From Pedobacter endophyticus (GTDB taxonomy: Bacteria; Bacteroidota; Bacteroidia; Sphingobacteriales; Sphingobacteriaceae): DNA of 64,000 nt. This document shows positions 1-9,510 of the stretch, piece by piece. Where the stretch lies: assembly GCF_015679185.1 (NCBI RefSeq), contig NZ_CP064939.1, positions 434,001 through 498,000 on the forward strand, read 5' to 3'. The notes below the pieces were generated by a model. That model was not told the origin of the DNA. It did no database searches and saw only the letters and a list, made by a program, of their open reading frames with translations. Numbering within the stretch: the first letter of the stretch is position 1; every line of letters starts with the position of its first letter. A program made the position numbers and the translations under genes.

Positions 1-38
1 GCGAACACCACGAGCAGGGCTAAAAATATTTTTTTCAT
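1..38 (-). CDS. N-terminus of a secreted protein (partial, runs off the window)
   Basis: A minus-strand ATG at 36-38 opens a frame reading MKKIFLALLVVF before the window ends. Lysines followed by a hydrophobic stretch are the start of a signal peptide, so the product is probably exported. It lies 40 bp downstream of the oxidoreductase gene on the same strand and could be the next gene of that operon. Nothing else can be said about its identity. Confidence 0.6.
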   Translation of the reverse strand, partial: MKKIFLALLVVF

Positions 39-77
39 TTGGTTATGCAGTCGGTTGAAATGGTTGTTGAGAAATTG

Positions 78-1358
78 TTAAATAGAAAAAGGTGCCCGCA
101 TTACGGGATTAATTAATCTGTTGGCACCATCATCATCGATAAATTCTTGTTTTACCGGATCAAACTTCAACGAGCGCCCGAGTTTGAGTGCGATTAACCC
201 CATGTTTACAATGTTGCACGATCGATGCCCGTTTTCTTCGTTCAGCGCAAATTTTTGGCGGGTCTTAACTGATTGCGTGAAATCGGTGATTTGCAGGGCC
301 GGATCGGGAAAGGCCGCCAGTTTACGCTCCAAATCCGGAATATCCGACTTAAAACCGGGATATAGCTTTCCTTTTGGCCCTTCAATATAGGGTACGTTGG
401 TGTCTTTGCCTTCGCCATCTAAAATAATTTGGCAACCATCTGCATAAGTGTAGGTAATTCTCCGCCAGGTACCTACGGCATCGGTGTGCTGCTGCGGCGC
501 ATCTATTTCAACCGAAACCGGGCTGGTATCGTCTTTGCCCAAAAAGTATTGTATGGGGTCGATATAATGCTGGCCCATATCACTCAAACCGCCTCCGTCG
601 TAATCCCAATAGCCTCTAAACGTGGTGTGAACGCGATGCGGGTTGTAAGGTTTGTATTGTGCGGGGCCGAGCCACATGTTGTAATCGAGTTCTGCCGGAA
701 CGGGCTGCGGCGTGAGGTCGTCCTTTCCTACCCAATAAAACTTCCAGTCGTAGCCCGTGTGTTTGCCAACGGTTACTTTTAAAGGCCAGCCCAAAAGCCC
801 GCTATCTACCAGTTTCTTAATCGGTTTTACGGTGGTGCCCATTCCATAAAAAGTATCTTTAAAGCGGAACCAGGTGTTTAATCGAAACATGGTGCCGTGC
901 TTTTGTACAGCTTCTACTACCCTTTTACCTTCGCCAATGGTATGCGTCATGGGCTTTTCGCACCAAACATCTTTCCCTGCATTGGCGGCTTCTACGGCCA
1001 TAATGCCATGCCAATGCGGCGGAGTTGCGATGTGTACAATATCAACTTCGGGCAGTTTGAGCAATTCGCGGTAATCGCCAAAAGTTTTTACGCCTTTATC
1101 GAGCATCGCACTGGCTTGGGCCAAATGTCTGGTATCAACATCGCAAATGGCCACTACCTGGGTCCCGTCATAGCCGAAATGTCCTCTACCCATCGATCCG
1201 ACACCAATTACGGCCTTGGTTAGTTTATCACTCGGGGCAATAAAACCGGTGCCGCCCAGCACGTATCGCGGTACAATGGTAAATGCAGACAATGCAATTG
1301 CCGATTTCTTAATAAAATCCCGACGAGAACCGGAGTTTTCGGTTTGTTTAGTTTTCAT
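78..1358 (-). CDS. Gfo/Idh/MocA family oxidoreductase with Tat-type signal
   Basis: This 426-aa protein is an NAD(P)-dependent sugar dehydrogenase-like enzyme. The N-terminus carries SRRDFIKKS followed by a hydrophobic stretch, a twin-arginine export signal, so it is probably periplasmic. The Rossmann dinucleotide-binding motif GVGSMGRGH follows near residue 52, then EKPMTHT, the family's typical EKP motif with the catalytic-region lysine. The C-terminal half fits the GFO_IDH_MocA C domain. Such secreted enzymes are common in Bacteroidota near carbohydrate catabolism genes; the substrate cannot be told. A perfect palindrome CAAACGTTTG lies about 80 bp upstream (1440-1449) and is probably the operator. 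It may be co-transcribed with the partial gene at 1-38. Confidence 0.9.
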   Translation of the reverse strand: MKTKQTENSGSRRDFIKKSAIALSAFTIVPRYVLGGTGFIAPSDKLTKAVIGVGSMGRGHFGYDGTQVVAICDVDTRHLAQASAMLDKGVKTFGDYRELLKLPEVDIVHIATPPHWHGIMAVEAANAGKDVWCEKPMTHTIGEGKRVVEAVQKHGTMFRLNTWFRFKDTFYGMGTTVKPIKKLVDSGLLGWPLKVTVGKHTGYDWKFYWVGKDDLTPQPVPAELDYNMWLGPAQYKPYNPHRVHTTFRGYWDYDGGGLSDMGQHYIDPIQYFLGKDDTSPVSVEIDAPQQHTDAVGTWRRITYTYADGCQIILDGEGKDTNVPYIEGPKGKLYPGFKSDIPDLERKLAAFPDPALQITDFTQSVKTRQKFALNEENGHRSCNIVNMGLIALKLGRSLKFDPVKQEFIDDDGANRLINPVMRAPFSI

Positions 1359-1907
1359 GTAGCGTAGGATATATTTGGTTTCCTTAAGGTTACTAAAAAT
1401 AAGGTCGAAAGCCTACGAAAACAAATAAAAAAATCTACGCAAACGTTTGACTAAGTATTTTGTTACAAAAGATCCTCTCCCTTTGAAAGTTTGTGAGGCG
1501 TGTTCTGGGGTGCAAGTCCCTCTCCGGGAGAGAGGGAAATAAAGGTCAGTGGCTTGAAGCCTCTCCCTATCAGTGTCTGTGGTTTGTTTTTCTTTTAGTA
1601 AATCCCGTCGGGTGAAAGGGGTTCATCCTCTAGAATTGAAGCTTTATTACGGCACTTTACGATTAATACAATACTAAAACGTTGCTCTTGAATACAATAC
1701 AATGTCGTAGTGCGACGCTACGACGAGATAGTCTCACTTCCCCTTTTGGGCAGTGGGTTGTTGTCCTTTGGCATGCCATATTGATTTTTTTCCGAGAAAT
1801 TAAAACTCAGATGACAGCATCAAAAAAAAAATAATCAACTCCCTTGTTTTTGCAGAAAACTGGCTTCTGAGAATGAACGTTCACATTAACGCCCGATACG
1901 CCCAATC
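1359..1907. other. Non-coding intergenic region with degenerate dispersed repeats
   Basis: No convincing gene is present in these 550 bp. Apart from the palindrome at 1440-1449 there are CT/GA-rich fragments around 1470-1575 with a hairpin CCCTCTCCGGGAGAGAGGG. These resemble the repetitive intergenic debris also seen at 8570-8700. The short piece at 1963-1982 (TTCGACTCCGCTCAGAATGA) resembles the ends of the repeat at 9511-9869. Confidence 0.5.
1438..1452. promoter_or_regulatory. Palindromic operator (LacI-type) upstream of the oxidoreductase
   Basis: The core CAAACGTTTG (1440-1449) is a perfect 10-bp palindrome. The extended form AGTCAAACGTTTGCGT, read on the gene's strand, is matched by GGTCAAACGTTTGCGT at 11862-11877, upstream of the sugar permease. 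Central-CG palindromes of this kind are typical LacI/GalR-family operators. Shared regulation is inference. Confidence 0.55.
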
Positions 1908-1945
1908 AAAAAAAAGGTTGCGAGTTTCCTCACAACCTTTTTTTA
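1908..1945 (-). terminator. Terminator of gltBD
   Basis: The run AAAAAAAGGTTG, a 10-nt loop and CACAACCTTTTTTT form a stem flanked by A and T tracts. It works on either strand and lies about 55 bp past the gltD stop codon. Confidence 0.75.
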
Positions 1946-2000
1946 TTGAATTATTTAACCTTCGACTCCGCTCAGAATGACACCGAACGGGACCTTTCGC

Positions 2001-3467
2001 TTAGGCATAAGCAATGGCATCTCTTGATGCCAGTTTTGTAGTTCCCATCAAGTATTCATCTACTTTACGGGCGGCTTCTCTTCCTTCGGAAATTGCCCAA
2101 ACTACGAGCGATTGACCACGACGTACATCGCCGGCTGCAAAAATTTTGGCGATATTTGTTTGGTAGGTATGTTCGGATGCTTTTACGTTACCTCGGTTAT
2201 CGAGCTCAACACCTAATTTTTCAATTAAGCCTTCTTTTTGCGGGTGCAAAAAACCCATTGCCAGCAATACCAGCTCGCAGGGCAAATCCCTTTCAGTGCC
2301 TTCTACCTCTTTAAAGCTAAGCGGCCTTCCGTTTGCATCGATTTCCCACTCCACATCAACCACTTTTAAGGCTTTCAGGTTCCCGTTTTCATCGGCTATA
2401 AAGTTTTTGGTGTTTACCGACCATGCTCTCTGAGCACCTTCCTCATGCGAAGAAGTGTTTTTTAACAACATTGGATAGGTTGGCCAGGGCATGTTTGTGG
2501 TACGCATTTGAGGCGGCATTGGCATAATTTCGAACTGCGTTACCGATTTTGCGCCATGACGGTTAGAAGTTCCGATGCAATCAGATCCGGTATCTCCACC
2601 GCCAATAACGATTACATTTTTGCCTGAAGCCATAATGTCTTCGGTAACAACCGCACGATTGGCCACACGTTTATTTTGTTGCTTTAAGAAATCCATAGCG
2701 AAGTGAACACCTTTGGCTTCTCTGCCCGGTATCGGTAAATCTCTCGGAATGGTCGACCCTCCGGCCAAAACAACGGCGTTAAAATCGCGCAAAAGCGTGC
2801 TGATTTCTACATTTTCGCCTACGTTGGCGTTGCATCTAAAAATGATGCCTTCTTCTTTCATCAGATCAATGCGGCGATCGACCACATTTTTTTGCAGTTT
2901 AAAATCGGGAATACCGTATCTCAAAAGCCCACCCGGTGCATCATCACGTTCGAAAACGGTTACTTCATGGCCAACCTTATTTAACTGAGCAGCAGCGGCT
3001 AAACCAGCGGGACCTGAACCAATTACAGCAACCTTTTTGCCCGTTCTAATTAATGGTGCCTTTGCCTTGATGAAACCTTTTTCGAAAGCAATTTCGATAA
3101 TGTGCTTTTCAATTTCCTCAATTGAAACCGGGGGACGATTGATGCCCAATACGCATGCAGATTCGCATGGCGCCGGACAAATTCTTCCGGTAAATTCTGG
3201 AAAATTGTTAGTGCTCAATAAGATATTTGCAGCTTGCTCCCATTTTGCCTGATAAACGGCGTCGTTAAATTCTGGAATAACGTTTCCTAATGGGCAACCC
3301 GATTGGCAGAACGGAACGCCGCAATCCATACAACGGGCAGCTTGATTATTTAATTCTTGTGCGGGCAATTCGTTCAAAAATTCCCCATAATGTTTTATAC
3401 GAGTTGTAGCCGCTTCTCTTGTGGGCGCAACTCTATCGTATTCTTGAAATCCTGTTACTTTTCCCAT
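2001..3467 (-). CDS. gltD: Glutamate synthase small (beta) subunit
   Basis: This 488-aa flavoprotein takes electrons from NAD(P)H and passes them through FAD and [4Fe-4S] clusters to the large subunit, which makes two glutamates from glutamine and 2-oxoglutarate. The N-terminal cysteines are CMDCGVPFCQSGCPLG and CPAPCESAC. The FAD-binding motif GSGPAGLAAA is near residue 150, and the NADPH-site motif VIGGGDTGSDC is near residue 288. Length is normal for GltD. It follows gltB with a 3-bp gap, so the two are translated as one operon. Function is cytoplasmic ammonia assimilation. Confidence 0.97.
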   Translation of the reverse strand: MGKVTGFQEYDRVAPTREAATTRIKHYGEFLNELPAQELNNQAARCMDCGVPFCQSGCPLGNVIPEFNDAVYQAKWEQAANILLSTNNFPEFTGRICPAPCESACVLGINRPPVSIEEIEKHIIEIAFEKGFIKAKAPLIRTGKKVAVIGSGPAGLAAAAQLNKVGHEVTVFERDDAPGGLLRYGIPDFKLQKNVVDRRIDLMKEEGIIFRCNANVGENVEISTLLRDFNAVVLAGGSTIPRDLPIPGREAKGVHFAMDFLKQQNKRVANRAVVTEDIMASGKNVIVIGGGDTGSDCIGTSNRHGAKSVTQFEIMPMPPQMRTTNMPWPTYPMLLKNTSSHEEGAQRAWSVNTKNFIADENGNLKALKVVDVEWEIDANGRPLSFKEVEGTERDLPCELVLLAMGFLHPQKEGLIEKLGVELDNRGNVKASEHTYQTNIAKIFAAGDVRRGQSLVVWAISEGREAARKVDEYLMGTTKLASRDAIAYA

Positions 3468-3470
3468 GGC

Positions 3471-6400
3471 TTAGTGTATTTTAACTTGTTGATTACGTTT
3501 TGCTAAAACTGCTTTGTATTCTTTAGGGAACACCTTTACAAAATGATTCGATTGTGTTTTCCAATCGCTTAAGATAAACTCAGCAACCTTACTGTCTGTA
3601 AGTCTGATATGCGTTTTTAGCAATGCCATGATTCGTTGTTCATCTTCGGTTTGCAGGGGATCCAGATCGACCATTTCCCTGTTGCACTTGCGGGCAAAAG
3701 TTCCATTGGCATCGTAAACCCAGGCCACGCCGCCACTCATACCAGCAGCAAAGTTACTTCCGGTATCACCAAGAATTAGCACCTCACCGCCAGTCATGTA
3801 TTCGCAACCGTGATCGCCAACACCTTCTACAACGGCCGTAGCGCCCGAGTTACGAACTGCGAAACGCTCTCCTGCTTTTCCGCGGGCATAAAGCTCACCT
3901 GAGGTAGCCCCGTAAAGCGCTACGTTGCCGATGATGATGTTTTGCTCGGGTACGAATGTTGAATTTGAGAATGGATAAACGGCTAAACGAGCTCCTGATA
4001 AGCCTTTACCGACATAATCGTTCGCTTCACCTTCTAACGATAAGGTAACACCACGTGTGTTAAAAGCACCAAAACTTTGCCCGGCAGAGCCTACAAACTT
4101 AAAGTTGATAGTATCTGGAGGTAAACCTGCGCCCAAATGTACTTTCGAAATCTCGTTCGATAACATGGTACCTAGTGACCGATCGGTGTTTTTAACATTG
4201 AAGCTTGCAAAAACAGGCTCGTTATTGGTAATTGCGGGCTGTGCCGCCGCAATTAACTGATGATCTAACACATTGGCCAAACCGTGATCTTGTTCTTCGG
4301 TATTAAACAATGGCAAACCATTATCTTCTGCTTTAAACAAGATCGCCGATAAATTCAAGTGCTTCAATTTCCAGTCTTCAGCAGGCAATTCGCGTACTTT
4401 TAAAATATCCGACTGGCCGATCATTTCGTTTATGGTTCTGAAACCGAGTTCAGCCATAATTTCACGCAGTTCTTCGGCCAGGAAATAAAATAAGTTTACC
4501 ACGTGATCAGCATCACCAGTAAATAATTTTCTCAATTCGGGGTCTTGCGTAGCCACGCCTACAGGGCAGGTATTCAGGTGACATTTACGCATCATAATAC
4601 AACCTGTTGTAACAAGTGCTGCCGTTGCAACGCCCCACTCTTCGGCACCTAATAATGCTGCAATAGCAATATCTCGTCCTGTTTTCAATTGTCCATCGGT
4701 TTGAAGCACAATACGGTTACGCAGCTTGTTCTTAACTAAAGTTTGATGTGCTTCGGCCAAACCAAGCTCCCACGGTAAACCTGCATGTTGGATTGAGGTT
4801 AGCGGTGAAGCACCTGTTCCACCATCGAAACCTGAAACCAAAATTACATCGGCGTGTGCTTTTGCAACACCTGCGGCAATTGTACCTACGCCTGCTTTAG
4901 AAACCAGTTTTACGTTGATTCTTGCTGCACGATTGGCATTTTTTAAATCGTAAATCAACTGCGCCAAATCCTCAATCGAATAAATATCGTGGTGCGGAGG
5001 TGGCGAAATCAAACCTACACCGGGCGTAGAGTGACGCACTTTGGCAATCCAATCGTCTACTTTGTGGCCGGGTAACTGACCGCCTTCGCCCGGTTTTGCG
5101 CCCTGAGCCATTTTAATCTGCAGCTCATCGGCATTGGTTAAATAATAACTGGTTACACCAAAACGACCCGATGCTACCTGCTTAATGGCCGAACGCATGC
5201 TGTCGCCATTCTCCATTTTAGTGTAGCGCATTTCGTCTTCACCACCCTCGCCGGTATTGCTTTTTCCGCCGATGCGGTTCATGGCAATCGCCAGAGTGGA
5301 GTGTGCCTCGTGAGATATGGACCCAAAAGACATTGCCCCTGTTGCAAAACGCTTCAAAATGGCTTCTGTAGATTCGACCTCGTTTAATGGAACCGACGGG
5401 CGGCTGTAATTAAACTCAAACAAACCCCGAATGGTGTAAGCTTGTTGTGTCTGCTCATTTACCAGTTTAGAATATTGTTTGAAGATGTTATAATCGTTTT
5501 TACGGGTTGCGTTTTGCAACAAGTGGATGGTTTGCGGGTTAAACAAATGCGCCTCGCCCTTGCGACGAAACTTGTAAGTTCCCCCTGCAGGCAATAGGTT
5601 ATCGGTTTGTGTTGTGGGACCGAAACTGCGGTGGTGCTTAATTAGGGTCTCTTTAGCAATTTCATCTAAATTTAAACCACCGATACGGGATACTGCACCT
5701 GTGAAATAAGTATTTACCACTTGCTTATCTAAGCCCAAAATTTCGAAAATTTGCGCTCCCTGATACGATTGCAATGTGGAAATACCCATTTTAGAGAATA
5801 TTTTAAGCAAACCACTATTTACGGCATAGATGTAATTTTTAGTAAGCTGCTCAACAGATAAGCCACTTTCTTTTTGGAAACCGCTAACGGTTTCTAAAGC
5901 TAGGTACGGGTTAATTGCCGTAACGCCGAAGCCAAGCAAGGTAGCAAAATGATGCACCTCCCAAATGTCGCCCGCCTCAATTACGATCCCCACAGCACCG
6001 CGGTAGCCTTTGCGGATCAGGTGGTGGTGAACGGCAGATACAGCCAATAATGATGGCATTGCCGCGTGTTCAGAGTCGATTGCCCTATCAGTTAATACGA
6101 TTACCTGAAAACCATCTTCTACGGCATCAACGGCATAGCGGCACAAACGATCTAACGCTTTTGCCATTGCACCCGGCTTTCCATCGGCACGAAAATAAGT
6201 TTGCAAGGTTTTCGCCTGGAAAACGCCTGTATCGATACTTCGCAGTTTTTCTAATTCCTGATTGGTTAAAATCGGGTGTTTAATGGCTACACAATGGGCC
6301 TGCTTTGGCGATTCATCCAACAGGTTGCCCATGCTGCCCATAAAGCTCGCTAAGCTCATTACCACTTTTTCGCGGATGGGATCGATTGGCGGATTGGTTA

Positions 6401-7970
6401 CCTGCGCAAACAACTGTTTAAAGTAGTTCGACAAGTGTTGCGGGCGCTTTGAAAGAATGGCAAGCGGTGTATCGGTTCCCATCGAGCCGATTGGCTCTTT
6501 GCCCTCAATAGCCATTGGTTTAAGCAACAGATCTACGTCTTCGCTGCTATAGCCAAACACTTGCTGGTATTTAAATATCGATTCTGACGACAAGCCAGTG
6601 AACATTACACGTGGCTCGGGCAGTTCCTCTAAACGGATTTGATATTGATTGATCCAATCGGCGTAAGGACTTTTGCCGCACACCTGCGTTTTAATTTCAT
6701 CATCGCTGATGATTCTTCCCTGCTCCATATCCACGACGAACATTTTGCCGGGTGTAAGGCGGCCTTTTTCGATAATGGTACTTTGATCGATGGCCAGTGC
6801 ACCAGCTTCTGATCCCATAATTACGCGATCGTCTGAAGTGATGGCGTAACGCGAAGGGCGCAAACCGTTACGATCGAGGGTGGCGCCAATCAGCTTACCA
6901 TCGGTAAAGGCAATGGCAGCCGGACCGTCCCACGGTTCTATTAAAGTAGCGTGGAACTCGTAAAACGCCTTTTTAAGCGGGTCCATATCCTCATTACCAT
7001 CCCATGCTTCTGGCACCAACATCATCAAAACGTGCGGTAAGGTTCGACCGGCGTGAAGTAAAAGTTCGATTACGTTATCCAAACAGCCAGAATCGGAGTT
7101 CGTCTCATCAATAACAGGCAATAACATGTCCAATTCTTCTGGCGTAAAATAAGCCGAAGCGAAAGATTTTACACCGGCCCTGAACCAGTTCAGGTTTCCC
7201 TGCAGGGTGTTGATCTCGCCATTATGCGCTATAAAACGGAAAGGCTGAGCCAATCTCCACGATGGAAAGGTGTTGGTTGCAAAACGAGAGTGAACTAGGC
7301 CAAGGGCAGAAACCATGCGTTTATCGCTCAAATCGGTAAAGTAAGTGCGAACTTGTAACGAGGTCAGCTGGCCTTTGTATATAATGGTTTGCGCCGATAG
7401 CGAAACCACGTAGAAATCTTTACCGCCATTAACCGTGTTGGCGATAAGTTTAATGAGATAGTTTTTAAAAACATAGAGCTTGCGTTCGAAATCGGCGCCT
7501 GCTGCAATGGCGTAAGGGCGGGCAATAAACACCTGCTCAATTTCGGGTTCAACCGAAAGCGCCATGTTGCCAATATCGGTCGTATCAACATCAACTTTTC
7601 TGAAACCCAAAATCTCCAATCCCAATTTTTCTGCAGCACGGTAAATCAGTTCTCTGCATTCCTCTCTCGATCGGATATCCTTCGGCATAAACAGCATCCC
7701 AACACCATAATTATTGGTTTCGGGTAAGCTGAAGCCTGCTTTGAGACATTCGTCATATAAAAATTCGTGAGGAATCTGAATCATGATACCGGCGCCATCG
7801 CCTGTATTTGGTTCTGCTCCACATGCCCCTCTATGATCTAGATTTTCTAAAATAGTAAGTGCATCGGAGATAATTTGATGCGATTTTCGCCCTTTCACAT
7901 GCGCAACGAACCCAATACCGCAGGCATCGTGTTCAAATTGCGCATCGTACAATCCACTGTTTGGTGTCAT
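3471..7970 (-). CDS. gltB: Glutamate synthase large (alpha) subunit
   Basis: At 1499 aa this is full length for bacterial GltB. It begins with a class-II glutamine amidotransferase domain; Cys17 in DACGIGF is the expected N-terminal nucleophile after propeptide removal. The central domain and the FMN-binding TIM barrel (SGFDGGTGASP) follow, then the [3Fe-4S] cysteines in CIMMRKCHLNTC, and last the GXGXG beta-helix domain (GATSGELYARG region). Ammonia freed in the first domain is channelled to the FMN site. It is the first gene of the gltBD operon, with a gene-poor 570-bp upstream region that probably holds its promoter. Confidence 0.98.
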   Translation of the reverse strand: MTPNSGLYDAQFEHDACGIGFVAHVKGRKSHQIISDALTILENLDHRGACGAEPNTGDGAGIMIQIPHEFLYDECLKAGFSLPETNNYGVGMLFMPKDIRSREECRELIYRAAEKLGLEILGFRKVDVDTTDIGNMALSVEPEIEQVFIARPYAIAAGADFERKLYVFKNYLIKLIANTVNGGKDFYVVSLSAQTIIYKGQLTSLQVRTYFTDLSDKRMVSALGLVHSRFATNTFPSWRLAQPFRFIAHNGEINTLQGNLNWFRAGVKSFASAYFTPEELDMLLPVIDETNSDSGCLDNVIELLLHAGRTLPHVLMMLVPEAWDGNEDMDPLKKAFYEFHATLIEPWDGPAAIAFTDGKLIGATLDRNGLRPSRYAITSDDRVIMGSEAGALAIDQSTIIEKGRLTPGKMFVVDMEQGRIISDDEIKTQVCGKSPYADWINQYQIRLEELPEPRVMFTGLSSESIFKYQQVFGYSSEDVDLLLKPMAIEGKEPIGSMGTDTPLAILSKRPQHLSNYFKQLFAQVTNPPIDPIREKVVMSLASFMGSMGNLLDESPKQAHCVAIKHPILTNQELEKLRSIDTGVFQAKTLQTYFRADGKPGAMAKALDRLCRYAVDAVEDGFQVIVLTDRAIDSEHAAMPSLLAVSAVHHHLIRKGYRGAVGIVIEAGDIWEVHHFATLLGFGVTAINPYLALETVSGFQKESGLSVEQLTKNYIYAVNSGLLKIFSKMGISTLQSYQGAQIFEILGLDKQVVNTYFTGAVSRIGGLNLDEIAKETLIKHHRSFGPTTQTDNLLPAGGTYKFRRKGEAHLFNPQTIHLLQNATRKNDYNIFKQYSKLVNEQTQQAYTIRGLFEFNYSRPSVPLNEVESTEAILKRFATGAMSFGSISHEAHSTLAIAMNRIGGKSNTGEGGEDEMRYTKMENGDSMRSAIKQVASGRFGVTSYYLTNADELQIKMAQGAKPGEGGQLPGHKVDDWIAKVRHSTPGVGLISPPPHHDIYSIEDLAQLIYDLKNANRAARINVKLVSKAGVGTIAAGVAKAHADVILVSGFDGGTGASPLTSIQHAGLPWELGLAEAHQTLVKNKLRNRIVLQTDGQLKTGRDIAIAALLGAEEWGVATAALVTTGCIMMRKCHLNTCPVGVATQDPELRKLFTGDADHVVNLFYFLAEELREIMAELGFRTINEMIGQSDILKVRELPAEDWKLKHLNLSAILFKAEDNGLPLFNTEEQDHGLANVLDHQLIAAAQPAITNNEPVFASFNVKNTDRSLGTMLSNEISKVHLGAGLPPDTINFKFVGSAGQSFGAFNTRGVTLSLEGEANDYVGKGLSGARLAVYPFSNSTFVPEQNIIIGNVALYGATSGELYARGKAGERFAVRNSGATAVVEGVGDHGCEYMTGGEVLILGDTGSNFAAGMSGGVAWVYDANGTFARKCNREMVDLDPLQTEDEQRIMALLKTHIRLTDSKVAEFILSDWKTQSNHFVKVFPKEYKAVLAKRNQQVKIH

Positions 7971-8516
7971 TCTTTGCTCGTTAGTTGTTAGTGTATAGGA
8001 AACACTAAGATACGAAAAAGCATTTTTAAATTACCGAGTTGTTATTATTTTTTGAATTATCTTAGTTTATAAACAAAATTTGGTGCATTAAATATCAAAT
8101 TGATAAATAAATGAAGTCCCTGTTAAGAATATGTTAACCGAAGATTTTGGTAAATAAGCATATACTGACATTAGGCAAATGGCCCAAAAGTTTAGTTCAT
8201 TGATTTTAAATGTGAATAGTTTCTTTACTAGTAAATAACACAAATCGGCAAGCTATGCAATTTTGATAATGCTGAGCTATGTTTATTGGTCTGATCTGAT
8301 CTTGCTCTCCAATCGTCGTTGCACACGTTCAGTTCGGCCGTTTATTGAATTGATAATTAAAAAAAGTGAGAAGACTTATTCGCCTGCCCGGCTCAAAAAA
8401 GATGCCGTTTTACAGCTAATTCATCATTCTTATGAAACCGTTGCAACCACGGAGGAAAATTATTAATTTACTAATCAACAAGATAGCGGCAATAGCTGAG
8501 AAATTAGAAAAATGCA
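7971..8516. other. Upstream region of gltB; no firm gene
   Basis: AT-rich 545 bp between gltB and the SRP RNA promoter. A 67-codon plus-strand frame at 8263-8466 has a helical-looking C-terminal half (ARLKKDAVLQLIHHSYETVA) but no visible family, so it is only a weak gene candidate. The gltB promoter should lie near 8000-8150, but no clear -7 box was found on the minus strand. Confidence 0.4.
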
Positions 8517-8517
8517 T

Positions 8518-8547
8518 TTTGCAAAACAACATCTTTTCCTACCTTTG
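8518..8547 (+). promoter_or_regulatory. Bacteroidota-type promoter of the SRP RNA
   Basis: The -33 element TTTG (8518-8521) and the -7 box TACCTTTG (8540-8547, matching TAnnTTTG) are separated by 18 bp, close to the spacing known for the Bacteroidota primary sigma factor. The predicted start is near 8551, exactly where the RNA's closing stem begins. Confidence 0.7.
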
Positions 8548-8550
8548 TGA

Positions 8551-8657
8551 CGGGCAAGTCTTTTACGACCAGCTCCCTTTGAACTCCCCCAGGATGGGAA
8601 CATAGCAAGGGTAGAAGGTTGTAGCGGTGCGATAGAAGGTGCTTGCCCTTTTTTTTT
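8551..8657 (+). ncRNA. ffs: Signal recognition particle RNA (4.5S type)
   Basis: The RNA pairs with FtsY and Ffh to target nascent membrane proteins. The ends pair perfectly (GGGCAAG at 8552-8558 with CTTGCCC at 8642-8648) and nine T residues follow as a terminator. Inside, ACGACC pairs with GGTTGT. The apical part reads TGAACTCCCCCAGG, then GGGAA, then AGCAAGGGTA, which follows the bacterial SRP domain IV pattern (TGAACCCCGCCAGG, GGAA, AGCAACGGTA). Length of about 107 nt suits the small bacterial form. A promoter sits directly upstream. An 83-codon minus-strand frame across this region is a shadow. Confidence 0.82.
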
Positions 8658-8743
8658 ACCCCCTAATCCCCTGAAGGGGGAAGCATTAAATTCGTCAGGG
8701 TTCCCGAAAGATAACCTAATAATCATTTTAAGAATTTAAAACC

Positions 8744-9403
8744 ATGAAATTTTTTATTGACACAGCAAACCTCGACCAAATTAAAGAGGCGCATGATCTT
8801 GGCATTTTAGATGGTGTAACTACCAACCCGAGCTTAATGGCTAAAGAAGGCATTACCGGCGAGGAAAACGTAATTAACCATTACAAAGCCATTTGCGATA
8901 TAGTTGAAGATAACGTAAGTGCCGAAGTTATTGCAACCACATTTGATGAAATTGTTAAGGAAGGTGAAGCTTTGGCAGCACTAAATCCTAAAATTGTAGT
9001 GAAAGTGCCGATGATTAAAGACGGCGTTAAGGCCATTAAATATTTCTCATCAAAAGGCATTAAAACCAACTGTACATTAATTTTTTCTGCCGGGCAGGCA
9101 CTATTGGCAGCTAAAGCTGGTGCAACTTATGTTTCGCCGTTTTTGGGTCGTTTAGATGATATATCAAGCGATGGCCTGGTGCTAATTGAAGATATCAGAA
9201 CGATTTTTGATAACTACGGTTACGAAACTCAAATTTTGGCCGCTTCTATCCGTGGTCCGTTGCATATTGTAAATTGTGCAAAACTCGGTGCTGATGTAAT
9301 TACTGCTCCATTGGCTGCTATTGTTGGCTTATTGAAACACCCGTTAACCGATACAGGTTTGGCAACGTTTCTGGCCGATCATGCTAAGGCAGCGGGGAAA
9401 TAG
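8744..9403 (+). CDS. fsa: Fructose-6-phosphate aldolase / small transaldolase
   Basis: This 219-aa class-I aldolase belongs to the short transaldolase (TalC/Fsa) family. It opens with MKFFIDTANLDQI and DGVTTNPSL, typical of the family; the Schiff-base lysine is in VVKVPM near residue 85. Members either cleave fructose 6-phosphate to dihydroxyacetone and glyceraldehyde 3-phosphate or act as transaldolase in the pentose phosphate pathway. Sequence alone does not decide between the two. It stands alone behind the SRP RNA gene, with its own terminator downstream. Confidence 0.93.
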   Translation: MKFFIDTANLDQIKEAHDLGILDGVTTNPSLMAKEGITGEENVINHYKAICDIVEDNVSAEVIATTFDEIVKEGEALAALNPKIVVKVPMIKDGVKAIKYFSSKGIKTNCTLIFSAGQALLAAKAGATYVSPFLGRLDDISSDGLVLIEDIRTIFDNYGYETQILAASIRGPLHIVNCAKLGADVITAPLAAIVGLLKHPLTDTGLATFLADHAKAAGK

Positions 9404-9443
9404 TCTTTAGTCCAGAGTCCTCAGTCGGGAGTCTCCGGATATG

Positions 9444-9495
9444 AAGCCCTAATTTTTGAGTTGAATTTTCAGCTTGGAGATTAGGGCTTTTTCTT
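9444..9495 (+). terminator. Terminator of the transaldolase gene
   Basis: AAGCCCTAAT (9444-9453) pairs with ATTAGGGCTT (9480-9489), followed by a T-rich tail, 40 bp after the stop codon. Confidence 0.75.
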
Positions 9496-9510
9496 TTCAC
9501 TTCAATTACT

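Noticed and set aside
7364..7639. 91-codon minus-strand frame inside gltB
   Set aside because: It is an alternative-frame shadow of the well-supported gltB gene.
8475..8726. 83-codon minus-strand frame
   Set aside because: It lies across the SRP RNA and its promoter; the frame has no family-like features and is a shadow of a structured RNA.
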